In this document: one piece after another, positions 52,046-62,024 of the stretch
How positions within the stretch are numbered: position 1 is the stretch's first letter
How the letters are laid out: the number at the start of each line of letters is the position of its first letter
Translations under genes and position numbers: made by a program
The notes under the pieces: generated by a model
What the model was told of the DNA's origin: nothing
Database searches by the model: none
What the model saw: the letters and a program-made list of their open reading frames with translations, nothing else
Source of the DNA: RBG-16-57-11 sp964503145
GTDB lineage: Bacteria > Chloroflexota > Anaerolineae > Anaerolineales > UBA4823
DNA: 64,000 nucleotides
Assembly (NCBI GenBank): GCA_964503145.1
Contig: CAZCYV010000003.1
Coordinates: 186,001-250,000, forward strand
Direction of reading: 5' to 3'

Positions 52046-53022
52046 ACGGCGAGAATCGTGGTCCCTGGTATTTGTTGACCGGCTTGGTGATCGGGGTATC
52101 CTTGGGGTTGCTGTATGCCTGGGTCTTCCAGCCGGTGAAGTATGTTGATACGTCGCCCGAGTCTCTGCGCGCCGATTTCAAAGACCAGTACCGCGCCCTG
52201 ATCGCGGCAGCTTATCTGGGCAACAGCGACTTGCTGCGCGCTCGCGCACGCCTGGAATTGCTCCAAGATGCAGATATGTTCCGCGCGCTCACAGAGCAGG
52301 CGCAGCGCAGCCTGGCGCAACAAGGCTCGAATGGCGACGCCCGCGCGCTGGGACTGCTGGCCATCGCGCTGGGGCAGGCGCCGCCCGGTCCGGGGATCGC
52401 GATCACCCGGCAGCAATTTACCCCCCTGCCCCAGCCAACCCGCACACTTGGCGCTATCCCCCCGCTGGAGACCCCTTCCTCGGATGCAGCATCGCCTAGC
52501 GCAGCCAGCCTGGCGCTTTCCCCAAGCCCGACTCCGCCGCCCACCTTCACCCCGACGCCCCCTGCACAGCTTACCGAGGCGCCCGCGCCCACCTCGACGC
52601 CGCTCCTGGCGCCCACCTCAGCGGGAAGCCCGACTGCGCGCCCATCGGATACCCTGGCGCCGTTGCCCACGAACACAGCTACGCCGGGTGGGCCGTTCGT
52701 CCTGCTCAGTCAGGAGAAGATCTGCGATCAACCACTCAGCGCGCCGCAATTGCAAATCGAGGCCCTGGATCGTTTCAACCGCCAAGTGCCCGGGGTGCTG
52801 GTGATCGTGAGTTGGCCTGGCGGCCAGGAGCGGTTTTACACAGGCCTCAAACCGGAGAAAGGGCTGGGGTATGCCGACTACACCCTGGCGGAAGGCACGC
52901 TGTATTCTGTGCGCCTGGGCGAAAATGGGCAATTGGTGACCGACCTGGCCGGAGCGATGTGCGTCCCGACGAGCGGCGCGCCGTATTGGGGCGCCTGGCG
53001 GTTGAAATTCGTCCAACCTTAG
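52042..53022 (+). CDS. membrane-anchored protein with Pro/Thr-rich linker (326 aa)
   Basis: One N-terminal helix (about 9-30) precedes a helical domain homologous to the preceding small protein. A Pro/Thr/Ser-rich linker follows (about 130-225), then a C-terminal beta domain (about 230-326: ICDQPLSAPQLQIEAL, VIVSWPGGQERFYTGLKPEKG) that looks like an extracellular Ig/prealbumin-like fold. Orientation suggests an exposed C-terminal domain. No family recognised. Confidence 0.7.
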   Translation: MNGENRGPWYLLTGLVIGVSLGLLYAWVFQPVKYVDTSPESLRADFKDQYRALIAAAYLGNSDLLRARARLELLQDADMFRALTEQAQRSLAQQGSNGDARALGLLAIALGQAPPGPGIAITRQQFTPLPQPTRTLGAIPPLETPSSDAASPSAASLALSPSPTPPPTFTPTPPAQLTEAPAPTSTPLLAPTSAGSPTARPSDTLAPLPTNTATPGGPFVLLSQEKICDQPLSAPQLQIEALDRFNRQVPGVLVIVSWPGGQERFYTGLKPEKGLGYADYTLAEGTLYSVRLGENGQLVTDLAGAMCVPTSGAPYWGAWRLKFVQP

Positions 53023-53058
53023 TGGTCATGAGTAGTTAGACAGGAAACGGAGGTCGAA

Positions 53059-53325
53059 ATGAAGATCATTCTGGATCGAAGAGGCTGCAAGTGCTGGGAC
53101 GCTCCCTGTGAAGCGCATTTCGGGTGGCATTTTTTGCGCGAAGAGATCACGCCGGTAGATTGCACTGCTGAGGTGATCGATGATGGCAAACGCGAACTCA
53201 CCTTTTTCATCCTAGATCGGGATGGCGTTGACAAGACCTTGATCGTCGATGAGAGCAACTGGGCCGAAGCCTACGACTCCTGGCGCACAGCCTGGGAAAA
53301 GCAGCAGGCAGCTGGCCAAAGTTGA
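53059..53325 (+). CDS. small hypothetical protein (88 aa)
   Basis: An 88-residue, charged protein with three cysteines near the start (RGCKCWDAPC) in a C-x-C-x4-C pattern that could bind a metal. No signal or membrane segment. GGAGG lies six bases upstream of the ATG. No family recognised. Confidence 0.6.
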   Translation: MKIILDRRGCKCWDAPCEAHFGWHFLREEITPVDCTAEVIDDGKRELTFFILDRDGVDKTLIVDESNWAEAYDSWRTAWEKQQAAGQS

Positions 53326-53411
53326 CCTTGCGCCAGATCGGCGCTGCCATGCGGTCAAACGCCTGTCAGCGTTCAATCAACTGCATACTTATTTCGAATA
53401 TGGAGGCAATA

Positions 53412-54209
53412 ATGAAACTTCGCCAGCGCGGCGCCTTTTCGCTCCCTGGAGCATTGCTCGCCCTCATCGCCCTCTTAGCCCTGGGATTGGCCGCATTGGC
53501 TTGCAGCCTGCAGGGCGGAGAGGATTTGTCGCTCCGCCAGACGGATATCGCCATCGGCATCCAGCAGACGCTGATCGCCCAGACCGCAACCGCTCTGCAA
53601 GCCGGGCTGGTCGCCCAACCCGCTACGCAGCCGGCTGGGGAAACGCCCACATCTCCACCGCAGATCAGCGAACCGCCGCCCCCATCTCCAACCGAGGCAG
53701 CCACGCAACCTCCCTTGCCAACGGATACGCCGCTGGCTGCGACGACCGTCCCTGTGCCAGAAGCGGTCCCTATCGAAGATTGGGGCACACGCTTATGGGC
53801 GGCGCTAAATTCCGGCTGCCTGGTAAAAGACGCGCAGTGCTGGAAGATGGACGACGATTACAAGAAACATCTGGGGGCCTACGATCTGGTGCTGATCAGC
53901 AAGCAGCCAGTGCTGATCGACCCAAGCTGGCCAAACCCGTATCTGGTCTTCTGGCACAAATATGACCTTAAGCGCCTCGCCAGCGTTGACCTGCAGATCG
54001 GCGGCCAATGGGTCACATTCCTGAGACTTACCAATAAATCATCTGGCGGCAGATGGATCCAAGAGGCTATCAAGCTATCCGATTACAAGGGCAAGGAGAT
54101 TATCGTCCGTTTTAGCGCCCAGGGAATCTGGGGAAGCGGCGGCATCGCCGGCTCGGACTGGTTTGTGAACAATGTGATCCTTGTTCCAGACTATGTGCCC
54201 AATCCCTGA
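53412..54209 (+). CDS. putative lipoprotein with lectin-like C-terminal domain
   Basis: A 265-residue exported protein. Signal segment with a lipobox-like A-L-A-C (about 33-36), then a Gln/Pro/Thr-rich linker to about 120. The C-terminal domain (about 125-265) reads like a jelly-roll beta sandwich: KQPVLIDPSWPNPYLVFWH, IKLSDYKGKEIIVRF and SDWFVNNVILVP, an order seen in carbohydrate-binding or MAM-like domains attached to secreted enzymes. The ATG at 53412 has GGAGG; longer frames are unlikely. Its 3' end overlaps the convergent recD2 gene by 19 bases. Confidence 0.65.
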   Translation: MKLRQRGAFSLPGALLALIALLALGLAALACSLQGGEDLSLRQTDIAIGIQQTLIAQTATALQAGLVAQPATQPAGETPTSPPQISEPPPPSPTEAATQPPLPTDTPLAATTVPVPEAVPIEDWGTRLWAALNSGCLVKDAQCWKMDDDYKKHLGAYDLVLISKQPVLIDPSWPNPYLVFWHKYDLKRLASVDLQIGGQWVTFLRLTNKSSGGRWIQEAIKLSDYKGKEIIVRFSAQGIWGSGGIAGSDWFVNNVILVPDYVPNP

Positions 54210-56449
54210 GGCCTTCCGAGGCGCCAATCCAGAGCGGTGAAACGGCGGGCCATGCGGTCGCTTTGCACTGCAATGGCTACGGCGCGGCGGCTGCCCACCA
54301 GCACGCAAAGCTGACGGGCGCGGGTGACGGCGGTGTAGAGCAAGTTGCGCTGCAGCATCATGTAATGTTGAGTCAGCAGCGGCATCACCACCGCCGGGAA
54401 TTCCGCGCCCTGGGCCTTATGCACCGAGACCGCATAAGCCAAAACCAGTTGGTCGGCCTCGCTCCAATCATAGGTCACCTTTCGGCCCTCGAAATCCACC
54501 GTCAATGCATGCTCGATCGCATCGATCTGAGCCAAAATCCCGATATCGCCGTTATACACTTCTTTGTCATAATTGTTCTGGATCTGCATCAACTTGTCGC
54601 CAGGGCGCAGGGTCTGGCCAAAGAGCTTTTTCTCTGGCCTGAGCGGACTGGCAGGGTTCAGGCGCTCCTGCAGGCGCTCGTTCAGCGCGCTGACGCCCGC
54701 CGGGCCGCGGTACATCGGTGAAAGCACCTGAATATCCCGACTGGGATGCAAACCAAACCTCTGCGGAATGCGGCTGCAAACCAACTCCACCACCCAATTG
54801 GCCGCTTCCTCAGGCGTCTCCGCTGGAAACAGGAAGAAATCCTGTCCTTGGCCGGCATCTTTCGGGAAAATGGGCATCTGACCCTGGTTGATACGGTGGG
54901 CGTTGGCGATGATCTGCGACTGCGCCGCCTGGCGAAAGATGACCCGCAGGCGTGTGACCGGCGCAACTCCACTGCGGATCACATCGCGCAACACATCCCC
55001 CGCCCCAACAGAAGGAAGCTGGTCGACATCACCCACCAGCAGCAGGTGCGTCCCAGGTTGCAAGGCTCTGAGCAGGTGGTAGGCCAGTTGCTGATCCAAC
55101 ATAGATGCCTCGTCCACCACCAACAAGTCAATGAGCAGTGGGTTTCCCGGATTGTGCTTGAAGCCCTCGCCAGGCGAATAGCCCAACAAACGATGGATGG
55201 TGCTGGCAGGGCGCTCGGTGGCCTGCGACAGGCGCTTGGCGGCCCTGCCGGTTGGCGAAGCCAGGGCATAGCGCTTGCCTGCCGCCTCGACCACGCCGAT
55301 GAGCGCTTTCAGGGTAGTGGTCTTGCCCGTGCCCGGGCCGCCAGTCAGTATGCTCACCGGGTGGCCCAAGGCCATCCGCACTGCGGCTTGCTGTTCGGCA
55401 GATAGCTTTGGATCAAGCGCCGTGAAAACCGGCGGGATGTCGGACAATCGAGAAGGCATGGCATCCGCCAGAGCGCGCAGCCGGCTGGCGATGCCTTGCT
55501 CGGAATGATGCAGGGGCGATAGATAAATGGCTGGTTCGCCATAGGCAACAGCCGCTTCACCCACTCCATGAACTTGCGCATCTTTGGGTGAATCGGATTC
55601 TGAATCCTGCTGACTGAGAGGAACCCAATCCTGGCGTACGAACTCGCTTTGCGTCAGCGCTTCGATGGCCGGGGTGATCAACTCTGGCGGAACTTTCAGG
55701 ATTTGCGCAGCCTGCTCGACCAGCTTCTGTCGCGGCAGATAGACGTGTCCATCCTCGGTTGCCTGGTTCAAGGCATGCAGGATGCCCGCCTGGATGCGCG
55801 TCGGATGGTCTGACGGCAGCCCTAACGCCTGAGCGATCTTGTCAGCAGTAACAAAGCCAATTCCGTAAATATCCCGCGCCAACTGATATGGATCGGAACG
55901 CACCACCTGCAACGCCTGATTGCCATAGCGCTTGTAGATCTTGATCGCCAGATTGGTGCTGATCCCGTGGCTGTGCAGAAACAGCATGATCTCTTTGACC
56001 TGTTTCTGCTCTTCCCAGGCGGAGGCGATGCTGCCTGCCCGCTTTGGACCGATATCTGGCACTGCCTCGAGCTGCTCGGGATGTTCTTCGATGACCTCCA
56101 GGGTGCGCTCGCCAAAATGGGCGACAATCCGCTCGGCGAGCCGCGGACCAATGCCCCGGATCAGCCCAGAACCGAGATAACGGCGGATGCCCGCCAGCGT
56201 GGCCGGCAGAGTCTGCTCGCAGACCTCCACTTGAAATTGCAAACCGTGTTTGGGATGATTCACCCAGGCGCCGCGCAGCTTCACGTGCTCGCCAGGCGAT
56301 AGCTCAGGCAAGTTCCCGATGACCGTCGCCAGCCCCTCTCGGCTCAAACCCGGCGGGCGGCCGCCTTCCGGGCGTAAGCGCAGCACACTGTACCCGTTTT
56401 CTGGGTTGTAGTAAGTCACGCGCTCTATAGATCCGACGAGCGTATCCAT
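54191..56449 (-). CDS. recD2: RecD2-family SF1B DNA helicase
   Basis: A 752-residue 5'-3' helicase. The N-terminal OB/HhH region (IRRYLGSGLIRGIGPRLAERIV, VPDIGPKRAGSI) is typical of RecD2/TraA-like enzymes, not of RecBCD RecD. Helicase motifs: GGPGTGKTTT (about 368), VVDEASMLDQQL, LVGDVDQLPSVGAG and, at the end, VSVHKAQGAEFPAV and YTAVTRARQ. A GAGG box precedes the ATG; the stop lies 5 bases before the next gene's start region on the same strand. Confidence 0.93.
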   Translation of the reverse strand: MDTLVGSIERVTYYNPENGYSVLRLRPEGGRPPGLSREGLATVIGNLPELSPGEHVKLRGAWVNHPKHGLQFQVEVCEQTLPATLAGIRRYLGSGLIRGIGPRLAERIVAHFGERTLEVIEEHPEQLEAVPDIGPKRAGSIASAWEEQKQVKEIMLFLHSHGISTNLAIKIYKRYGNQALQVVRSDPYQLARDIYGIGFVTADKIAQALGLPSDHPTRIQAGILHALNQATEDGHVYLPRQKLVEQAAQILKVPPELITPAIEALTQSEFVRQDWVPLSQQDSESDSPKDAQVHGVGEAAVAYGEPAIYLSPLHHSEQGIASRLRALADAMPSRLSDIPPVFTALDPKLSAEQQAAVRMALGHPVSILTGGPGTGKTTTLKALIGVVEAAGKRYALASPTGRAAKRLSQATERPASTIHRLLGYSPGEGFKHNPGNPLLIDLLVVDEASMLDQQLAYHLLRALQPGTHLLLVGDVDQLPSVGAGDVLRDVIRSGVAPVTRLRVIFRQAAQSQIIANAHRINQGQMPIFPKDAGQGQDFFLFPAETPEEAANWVVELVCSRIPQRFGLHPSRDIQVLSPMYRGPAGVSALNERLQERLNPASPLRPEKKLFGQTLRPGDKLMQIQNNYDKEVYNGDIGILAQIDAIEHALTVDFEGRKVTYDWSEADQLVLAYAVSVHKAQGAEFPAVVMPLLTQHYMMLQRNLLYTAVTRARQLCVLVGSRRAVAIAVQSDRMARRFTALDWRLGRPQGLGT

Positions 56450-56454
56450 CGCCT

Positions 56455-58206
56455 CTAAGGGTGGACTGAAAACTTCTCGGGCGGGAAGGATTTGACATTA
56501 TAGATGCGCGCAAGCTCGATGCCGTCAAACCAGATGCGCTGCTCAGGCTCGACACCCTCTAGCCAGGGGAACAGCCCTCCCGGAAGCTGACGCCGCCACT
56601 GGTTGGAGTAAACCACCAGATAGTCCACCTGCCGAAGCCGGGCGATATCCTGTACGCTCCATTCTCTGGAGCCATACAGAGGGACGCTTTCGCCAACAAA
56701 GTAATAGGAAAATGGGCCAATGCCGTACCAGGACATGACCTTTAGTTGCTCTGCGTTTGGCTTCCGGTTCAGGTAATCCGCCGCCAGGTCTAGCCCCTCG
56801 CCTGATCCGATCATCAGAACCTGATTGGCCCGGCGGTTGCCGCCCAGCAAGGGGTTGAAGTAGGTAACGTAGTAGGGAAAGGTGCGCAGAGCAAGCAAGG
56901 CCTGGGTGAGAATCAAAGCGGCCAGGATCACGGCGGGAATCGCGGTTTGCATACGTGGAGGAAAGAACTTCTTCACCCAGGCGACGCCAGCATACAGCCC
57001 GATGCCTGCGACCAGGTCCAGCACGGTATAGACCGGCAGATAATATTTCTCGGATGATTTGGGCGGAATTGTCATGACCGCCGTATAGACGACCACGAAA
57101 AGCAACAAGTTCAATATCGCCCGACGGGTTCGCAGTTCTGCAAGGGTGCCGATGCGGAAGATATACGCTGCAAGCGTCAGGAGCAACCCTGCCAGGACAA
57201 TTGGGGTGCTGCGCCAGACGTATTTATAGGGGTATCGTATCAGATAATCGACCGGCTTTTCGACGATCCTGGCTGGAATTTCGATTTGCTCCCTTTCGAC
57301 CTCATCATCGTCGCCCAATACGTTCTCGGCCACCTGCAAGGGCGAGAGCGTCAGCTTGACCAGTGTATCTCGCGGCCGAACCCACATGGCGGGGAAAAAC
57401 ACAAAAATTGTGAGCAGCACCGCCAACGCCCAGATGGCAAGCGGTCTGATCAGCGTCTCAAACCAGAGGCGGATTCGGTTGCCGGAGGATGCAAATATCG
57501 CCCGCCTTTTGCCCCAAAAATCCAATAGAGCGATCAGCCCAACAACAGGGAACAGGATGAAGCCGGGGATTTTGGCTAAAATCGAGAAGCCGCCTGCGAT
57601 TGCCGAGACGAACAAGTCTCTGCTGCGTCGGCCGTTGTGCACAAAGTTGATAAACGCCATCAGCGATAAAAAGGCAAAGCTGCCCATTGGGCCATCCAGA
57701 TGTGCCATGCGGGTGATCCCATTATGAAAGGGATCGAAAGCGATCAATAGAAAGCCCATCAGCGAGGGCAGAGTCCCAAATAAACTCCGCGCATAGAGAA
57801 AACTGGCCGAAAGCAACAGCGTGTTTAGCAACACCGTCAGTCCGCGGCTGGTGACCAGGATATCGTGCGGGTCTTTGCCTTTGGAACGTAGCAAAGCCTC
57901 GAACAACGCATATTTGTTCAGCTTGCCCTGCCCAAAGCCGCGGTATTCGGGGAAATCCAGCAAAAACGCGGCGGTCTCGATCCATAGGGTGACGACGCCG
58001 GGGTGCTTGGATAGATAGGTAGCGCCGAAATCGCGCTGCCCCAAGGAATAGTAAAAATTCGCCGAACGCCACAGCCATACCACCTCATCGGTGGCCACAA
58101 ATCGGTCCAGCGCAAAGGCGCGCGGCAGCCATATAACCAAGGCCACAATTCCCAGCAGCATAATCGCGCTCCAGAGGCGATGGGAGAATGATGGCTGAGC
58201 GGTCAT
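56455..58206 (-). CDS. GT39/ArnT-like membrane glycosyltransferase
   Basis: A 583-residue integral membrane protein with roughly ten or more helices. The first periplasmic loop carries FVATDEVVWLWRSANF, matching the catalytic acidic residues after helix 1 in protein-mannosyltransferase/ArnT families, followed by YLSKHPGVVTLW and RMAHLDGPMGSFAFLSL. The C-terminal soluble part (about 480-583) is small. It would transfer a sugar from a polyprenyl-phosphate donor to an exported acceptor. Encoded downstream of an LCP-family protein, so a cell-envelope role is likely. Confidence 0.78.
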   Translation of the reverse strand: MTAQPSFSHRLWSAIMLLGIVALVIWLPRAFALDRFVATDEVVWLWRSANFYYSLGQRDFGATYLSKHPGVVTLWIETAAFLLDFPEYRGFGQGKLNKYALFEALLRSKGKDPHDILVTSRGLTVLLNTLLLSASFLYARSLFGTLPSLMGFLLIAFDPFHNGITRMAHLDGPMGSFAFLSLMAFINFVHNGRRSRDLFVSAIAGGFSILAKIPGFILFPVVGLIALLDFWGKRRAIFASSGNRIRLWFETLIRPLAIWALAVLLTIFVFFPAMWVRPRDTLVKLTLSPLQVAENVLGDDDEVEREQIEIPARIVEKPVDYLIRYPYKYVWRSTPIVLAGLLLTLAAYIFRIGTLAELRTRRAILNLLLFVVVYTAVMTIPPKSSEKYYLPVYTVLDLVAGIGLYAGVAWVKKFFPPRMQTAIPAVILAALILTQALLALRTFPYYVTYFNPLLGGNRRANQVLMIGSGEGLDLAADYLNRKPNAEQLKVMSWYGIGPFSYYFVGESVPLYGSREWSVQDIARLRQVDYLVVYSNQWRRQLPGGLFPWLEGVEPEQRIWFDGIELARIYNVKSFPPEKFSVHP

Positions 58207-58305
58207 CTCTATCTTAGGAGGGTTTGGGGATAAATGTTTGCCCGGATTCGTGGTTGCGCTTTGTTTACCCGCTGTCTTTCGCCTTGGGGATCGGCAGGCA
58301 GACCG

Positions 58306-59739
58306 CTATGGCATGGGATTGGAGACGGCCCAATCGTCGCCCACGATGACCACAATATCGGCGGTGGTATTGGGATCAAAGAGATGGCGGATGCGAAACT
58401 GGTTGATTTTCATCAGGTCCACCAGGAATTTCAGCGTGTAAGGCTTACCGGTGTAGAAGGTGATCTGTGTGGTGGCTGTGTACTGATCAGCATTTCCGGT
58501 TTCGATGACGTTGATCCCCTGGCTCTTCAGGAAATCTGCCGTACGTGCCGCCAATCCCGCGGTCGAACTGCCGTTCAGCACTCGCACTCTGGCGTTCTCT
58601 TGCCGGACCAACTCGGCGATGTCCAGGTTGGCCGCGATCGGGCTAGCAGGATTGGTCTCGCTAAAGACCTCGTCACGCAAGGCGCGGATCTTTTCAGTGA
58701 TCGGCTTGAGCACATCCTGCGTGCCGTCGGGGGATTTAGCAAAGGAAACGTGCTGCGAGTCGATCGAGCCGCGCTTGATGTTTTCTTCAGGGATTTGGGA
58801 GGCCAGCCATGCCAGCCGAATAGCCTGATCCAGGCTGAGGTTGGTGCGCACCCCGGAAGAGAGTTCGTTATATAGCACCGGGGCCTTGGAGATCAGCATT
58901 GGCAACAGCTTATGGTTCAGGATTTGTTTTCGGATGCCCATGATCACCTGCTGTTGGCGCTGAGCACGATCGAAATCGCCGCCTTCGGTCTTGCGCAGGC
59001 GCACATAAGCTAAAGCAAGTTCTCCAGGCAAATTATAGACCCCGGGTTTGAAGCGCTTGGTGTTTCCCTCGCCTGGCGGATCCAGCTTGATCGTCTCGGT
59101 AAATTCCACCTTGACTCCGCCGATTTCATCGATGAAGCGCACGAAAGCGCCAAAGTCGATTTGAGCATAGTAATCCACCGGCACGCCCAACAGTTCTTCG
59201 ACCGTCTGGGCTGCCAGCGCCGGGCCGCCGCCAGGGACCTGATACGCCTCGCCCAACTGGTAGGCAGTGTTGATTCTGCCATACTCAAAGCCGGGGATGT
59301 TCACCCACAGATCGCGAGGGATCGAGAGGATGCCGGCGGTGCGGTGAATGGGATCGATCGTGAACAAGATCATGGTGTCGGTGCGCGGCGGCCCTTCGCC
59401 CGTCTCCCAGTCGCGGTAGTCCAGGCCCATCACCAACACAGACACGCGGTTTGATCCATCCCATGGCGGCGGCGTCGGACCCAGCGCGGGGTCTAGCGGG
59501 GAACTTAAGTCGAGAGGAGCGGCGCCCCCCGGCCCGGGCGTGGGGGTTGCATCCACCAGGCTCACCCCAGGCAAATTGGTTAACTGCCAGTGCGCGACAA
59601 AATCGCGCACCGTCACGAACGTCAGATAGCCGATCAGGAGAGCGGTAACGCCAAAACCCACCCACAAGGCGACCCGTAAAATGGCCTGCTGCTGAGATCG
59701 ACTTACCTTTTTCGCCCTATTGTCCTTCTTTTCGGTCAT
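58306..59739 (-). CDS. LytR-CpsA-Psr (LCP) family protein with LytR_C domain
   Basis: A 477-residue membrane-anchored phosphotransferase thought to attach polymers to the cell wall or envelope. A cytoplasmic basic N-terminus and membrane helix (about 22-45) precede a Pro-rich linker, then the LCP domain (about 98-300) with RVSVLVMGLD, RTDTMILFTID, SIPRDLWVNIPG, RINTAYQLG and AYVRLRKTEGGDFDRAQRQQQ, which include the conserved arginines and aspartates. Residues about 385-470 form the LytR_C domain (ARVRVLNGSSTAGLAARTA). Confidence 0.92.
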   Translation of the reverse strand: MTEKKDNRAKKVSRSQQQAILRVALWVGFGVTALLIGYLTFVTVRDFVAHWQLTNLPGVSLVDATPTPGPGGAAPLDLSSPLDPALGPTPPPWDGSNRVSVLVMGLDYRDWETGEGPPRTDTMILFTIDPIHRTAGILSIPRDLWVNIPGFEYGRINTAYQLGEAYQVPGGGPALAAQTVEELLGVPVDYYAQIDFGAFVRFIDEIGGVKVEFTETIKLDPPGEGNTKRFKPGVYNLPGELALAYVRLRKTEGGDFDRAQRQQQVIMGIRKQILNHKLLPMLISKAPVLYNELSSGVRTNLSLDQAIRLAWLASQIPEENIKRGSIDSQHVSFAKSPDGTQDVLKPITEKIRALRDEVFSETNPASPIAANLDIAELVRQENARVRVLNGSSTAGLAARTADFLKSQGINVIETGNADQYTATTQITFYTGKPYTLKFLVDLMKINQFRIRHLFDPNTTADIVVIVGDDWAVSNPMP

Positions 59740-59900
59740 TTACAAACCCTTTGGTTCTATGGTCTGGGTTTGCCCCAAACCGCAGCGATTATAACACGGT
59801 ATAATTGCGCCGCAGTATCTCATGCATCTGACTGTCGGTTAGAGAGCTGCATGCGCGTAATCTTTTGCCGATTGCAGAAACCTTTGTACAAGATTGCTAT

Positions 59901-61928
59901 ATGTCGCTGATCACCGCTAATGACCTGGCCAAATCCTATGGGCCGGTGGATATCTTTAGAGGAATCTCACTGAGCATTCCACAAGGGGCGCGTATCGCCA
60001 TCGTCGGGCCGAACGGGGTGGGCAAGACGACTCTGCTGCGCCTGTTAGTCGGTCTGGAGGAGCCTTCGGCCGGCAGCATTCAGCGGGCGCGTCATTTGAG
60101 CATTGGCTATCTGCCACAAGAGGCCATGCTGGAGGGGACGCATACGCTGTGGCAGGAATGCCTGAGGGCACTAGCGGACCTGCTGGAGCTGGAAGACGAA
60201 CTGGCCCGCCTGGAAGCAGCGATGAGCGACCCCAAACAGGCAGATGCAGCTTTGGAGCGCTACGGTTCTTTGCAGCATGAGTTCGAACGGCGCGGCGGCT
60301 ACACCTACGAGACGCGCATCCGCCAGACGCTGAGCGGCCTGGGCTTCGACCCCCAAGATTTCGAGCGACCGCTGCCGCAACTTTCCGGCGGCCAGCGCAC
60401 CCGCGCCGTGCTGGCGCGCTTGCTGCTCTCGGAGCCTGATTTGCTCATCCTGGATGAGCCGACCAACCATCTGGACATTCACGCGGTCGAGTGGCTGGAG
60501 GGTTACCTGAGTCAGTGGCAGGGCGCCACGCTCATCGTCTCCCATGATCGCTATTTCCTGGATCGCACCGTGGATCATATCTGGGAAATGCGGCCGAATG
60601 GACTCGAAGTGTACCGCGGCAACTACAGCGCCTACGTTCAGCAACGCCAGGAGCGCTGGGAGTTGCGCCAGCAGGTTTATGAAACCGAGATGACCCGTCT
60701 GCTGAAAGAATTGGACTATATCAAGCGCAATATTTCGGGCCAGCGCGTTCAGCAGGCCAAAGGCAAGCTACGTCGTCTCAGCCGCGAGGTGCAGGCCATC
60801 GAGATGCTTGGGTTCGACGCCATCCAGAATAAGAGTTGGATGGAGATCAGCGACGAAGTGGAGATTTCCAACCACCCAATGGGCGTGGAAGAACTGGAGC
60901 GCCGAATCAAGGGTCTGCGCCCTCCAACCCGCCGCCCGCCGCGCTTGCACATGAACCTGAAAGCCGCCATGCGCTCCGGCGATCTGGTGCTGCGCACCCG
61001 TGACCTGGCTATTGGCTATCCGGATGAAGGTCGCCCGCTCTTTCGCACACCCGACCTGCTGCTCAAACGCGGCGAGTGCGCGGCAGTCATCGGGCCAAAT
61101 GGCGCTGGTAAGACGACCTTTCTCAAGACCATCCTGGGGCAAATGCCTCCCCTGGAAGGAGAAGTCGTGCTGGGCGCCAGCCTGCACATCGGTTATTTCG
61201 CCCAGGCGCACGAAGGCCTCAATCCGGAGAACACCCTTGTCGAAGAGATCGAATCGGTGGCGCCGAACATGCTCCTGGCCGAGATCCGCGACTATCTGGC
61301 GCGCTACCTGTTTACCGGCGATGAGGTCTTCAAAAAGGTGAGCACGCTATCCGGCGGAGAGCGCGGCCGCCTGGCCCTGGCCAAACTTTCTCTGACGCAG
61401 GCCAACCTGCTGCTGCTCGATGAGCCTACCAACCATCTGGACATCCCCTCTCAAGAAATCCTGGAGGAGGTGCTGGCGAATTATCAGGGGACGATTTTGC
61501 TCGTCTCGCATGACCGTTACCTGATCGATGGATTGGGCACACAAATCTGGGAGATCCTGCCGGGACAGGCCATGCTCCAGGTGTTCGATGGAACCTACAC
61601 GCAATACCGCGAATATCTCGAAGGCCAACAAGCGGCGCAGGCTGCCAAAGTGGGTTTGACTCGAGAAGTCGCAGCGAAAAAGCCCGCGTTGGCGAGCGTC
61701 ACGCCGGAGGAGAAAAAGCGGCGCGCCCGCTTGAAGCAGGTCGAAGAGCGAATTGCCTACCTGGAAGGGGAAATTGCTGTCCTATCGCGCAAACTAGAGT
61801 CGCCGCCAAAGGATCTGCAACAGGTGCAGCGCCTGGGGCAGGAATACGCAAGCTATCAGGATGAGCTTGACCGGCTGATCGAAGAATGGGAGCAACTTCA
61901 CCCTGAGGCGAGCGAGGTCGGCGGCTGA
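59901..61928 (+). CDS. ABC-F family ATPase
   Basis: A 675-residue soluble ABC protein with two nucleotide-binding domains and no membrane part: GPNGVGKTT and LSGGQRTRAVLARLLL in the first, GPNGAGKTT and LSGGERGRLALAKLSL in the second, each followed by LDEPTNHLD. The linker between them is charged and helical, like the P-site tRNA interaction motif of ABC-F translation factors. The C-terminal 75 residues form a coiled coil (KKRRARLKQVEERIAYLEGEI split by short breaks). ATG 59901 is preferred over a frame 12 codons longer. It probably acts on the ribosome; a resistance role is not demonstrated. Confidence 0.9.
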   Translation: MSLITANDLAKSYGPVDIFRGISLSIPQGARIAIVGPNGVGKTTLLRLLVGLEEPSAGSIQRARHLSIGYLPQEAMLEGTHTLWQECLRALADLLELEDELARLEAAMSDPKQADAALERYGSLQHEFERRGGYTYETRIRQTLSGLGFDPQDFERPLPQLSGGQRTRAVLARLLLSEPDLLILDEPTNHLDIHAVEWLEGYLSQWQGATLIVSHDRYFLDRTVDHIWEMRPNGLEVYRGNYSAYVQQRQERWELRQQVYETEMTRLLKELDYIKRNISGQRVQQAKGKLRRLSREVQAIEMLGFDAIQNKSWMEISDEVEISNHPMGVEELERRIKGLRPPTRRPPRLHMNLKAAMRSGDLVLRTRDLAIGYPDEGRPLFRTPDLLLKRGECAAVIGPNGAGKTTFLKTILGQMPPLEGEVVLGASLHIGYFAQAHEGLNPENTLVEEIESVAPNMLLAEIRDYLARYLFTGDEVFKKVSTLSGGERGRLALAKLSLTQANLLLLDEPTNHLDIPSQEILEEVLANYQGTILLVSHDRYLIDGLGTQIWEILPGQAMLQVFDGTYTQYREYLEGQQAAQAAKVGLTREVAAKKPALASVTPEEKKRRARLKQVEERIAYLEGEIAVLSRKLESPPKDLQQVQRLGQEYASYQDELDRLIEEWEQLHPEASEVGG

Positions 61929-61966
61929 TCCCGTCCAGCAAGGCTCCTATCGTTGCGTTCGCATTG

Positions 61967-61990
61967 AGCAGACGACTGCCGGTCTGCTCG
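61967..61990. repeat. 8-bp inverted repeat between convergent genes
   Basis: GAGCAGAC (61967-61974) and GTCTGCTC (61983-61990) can form a hairpin between the convergent ABC-F and MFS genes. No U-run follows on either strand, so terminator function is uncertain. Confidence 0.35.
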
Positions 61991-62024
61991 AGCAGGAAGT
62001 GATGCAGTATCGCCGCACCCCACC

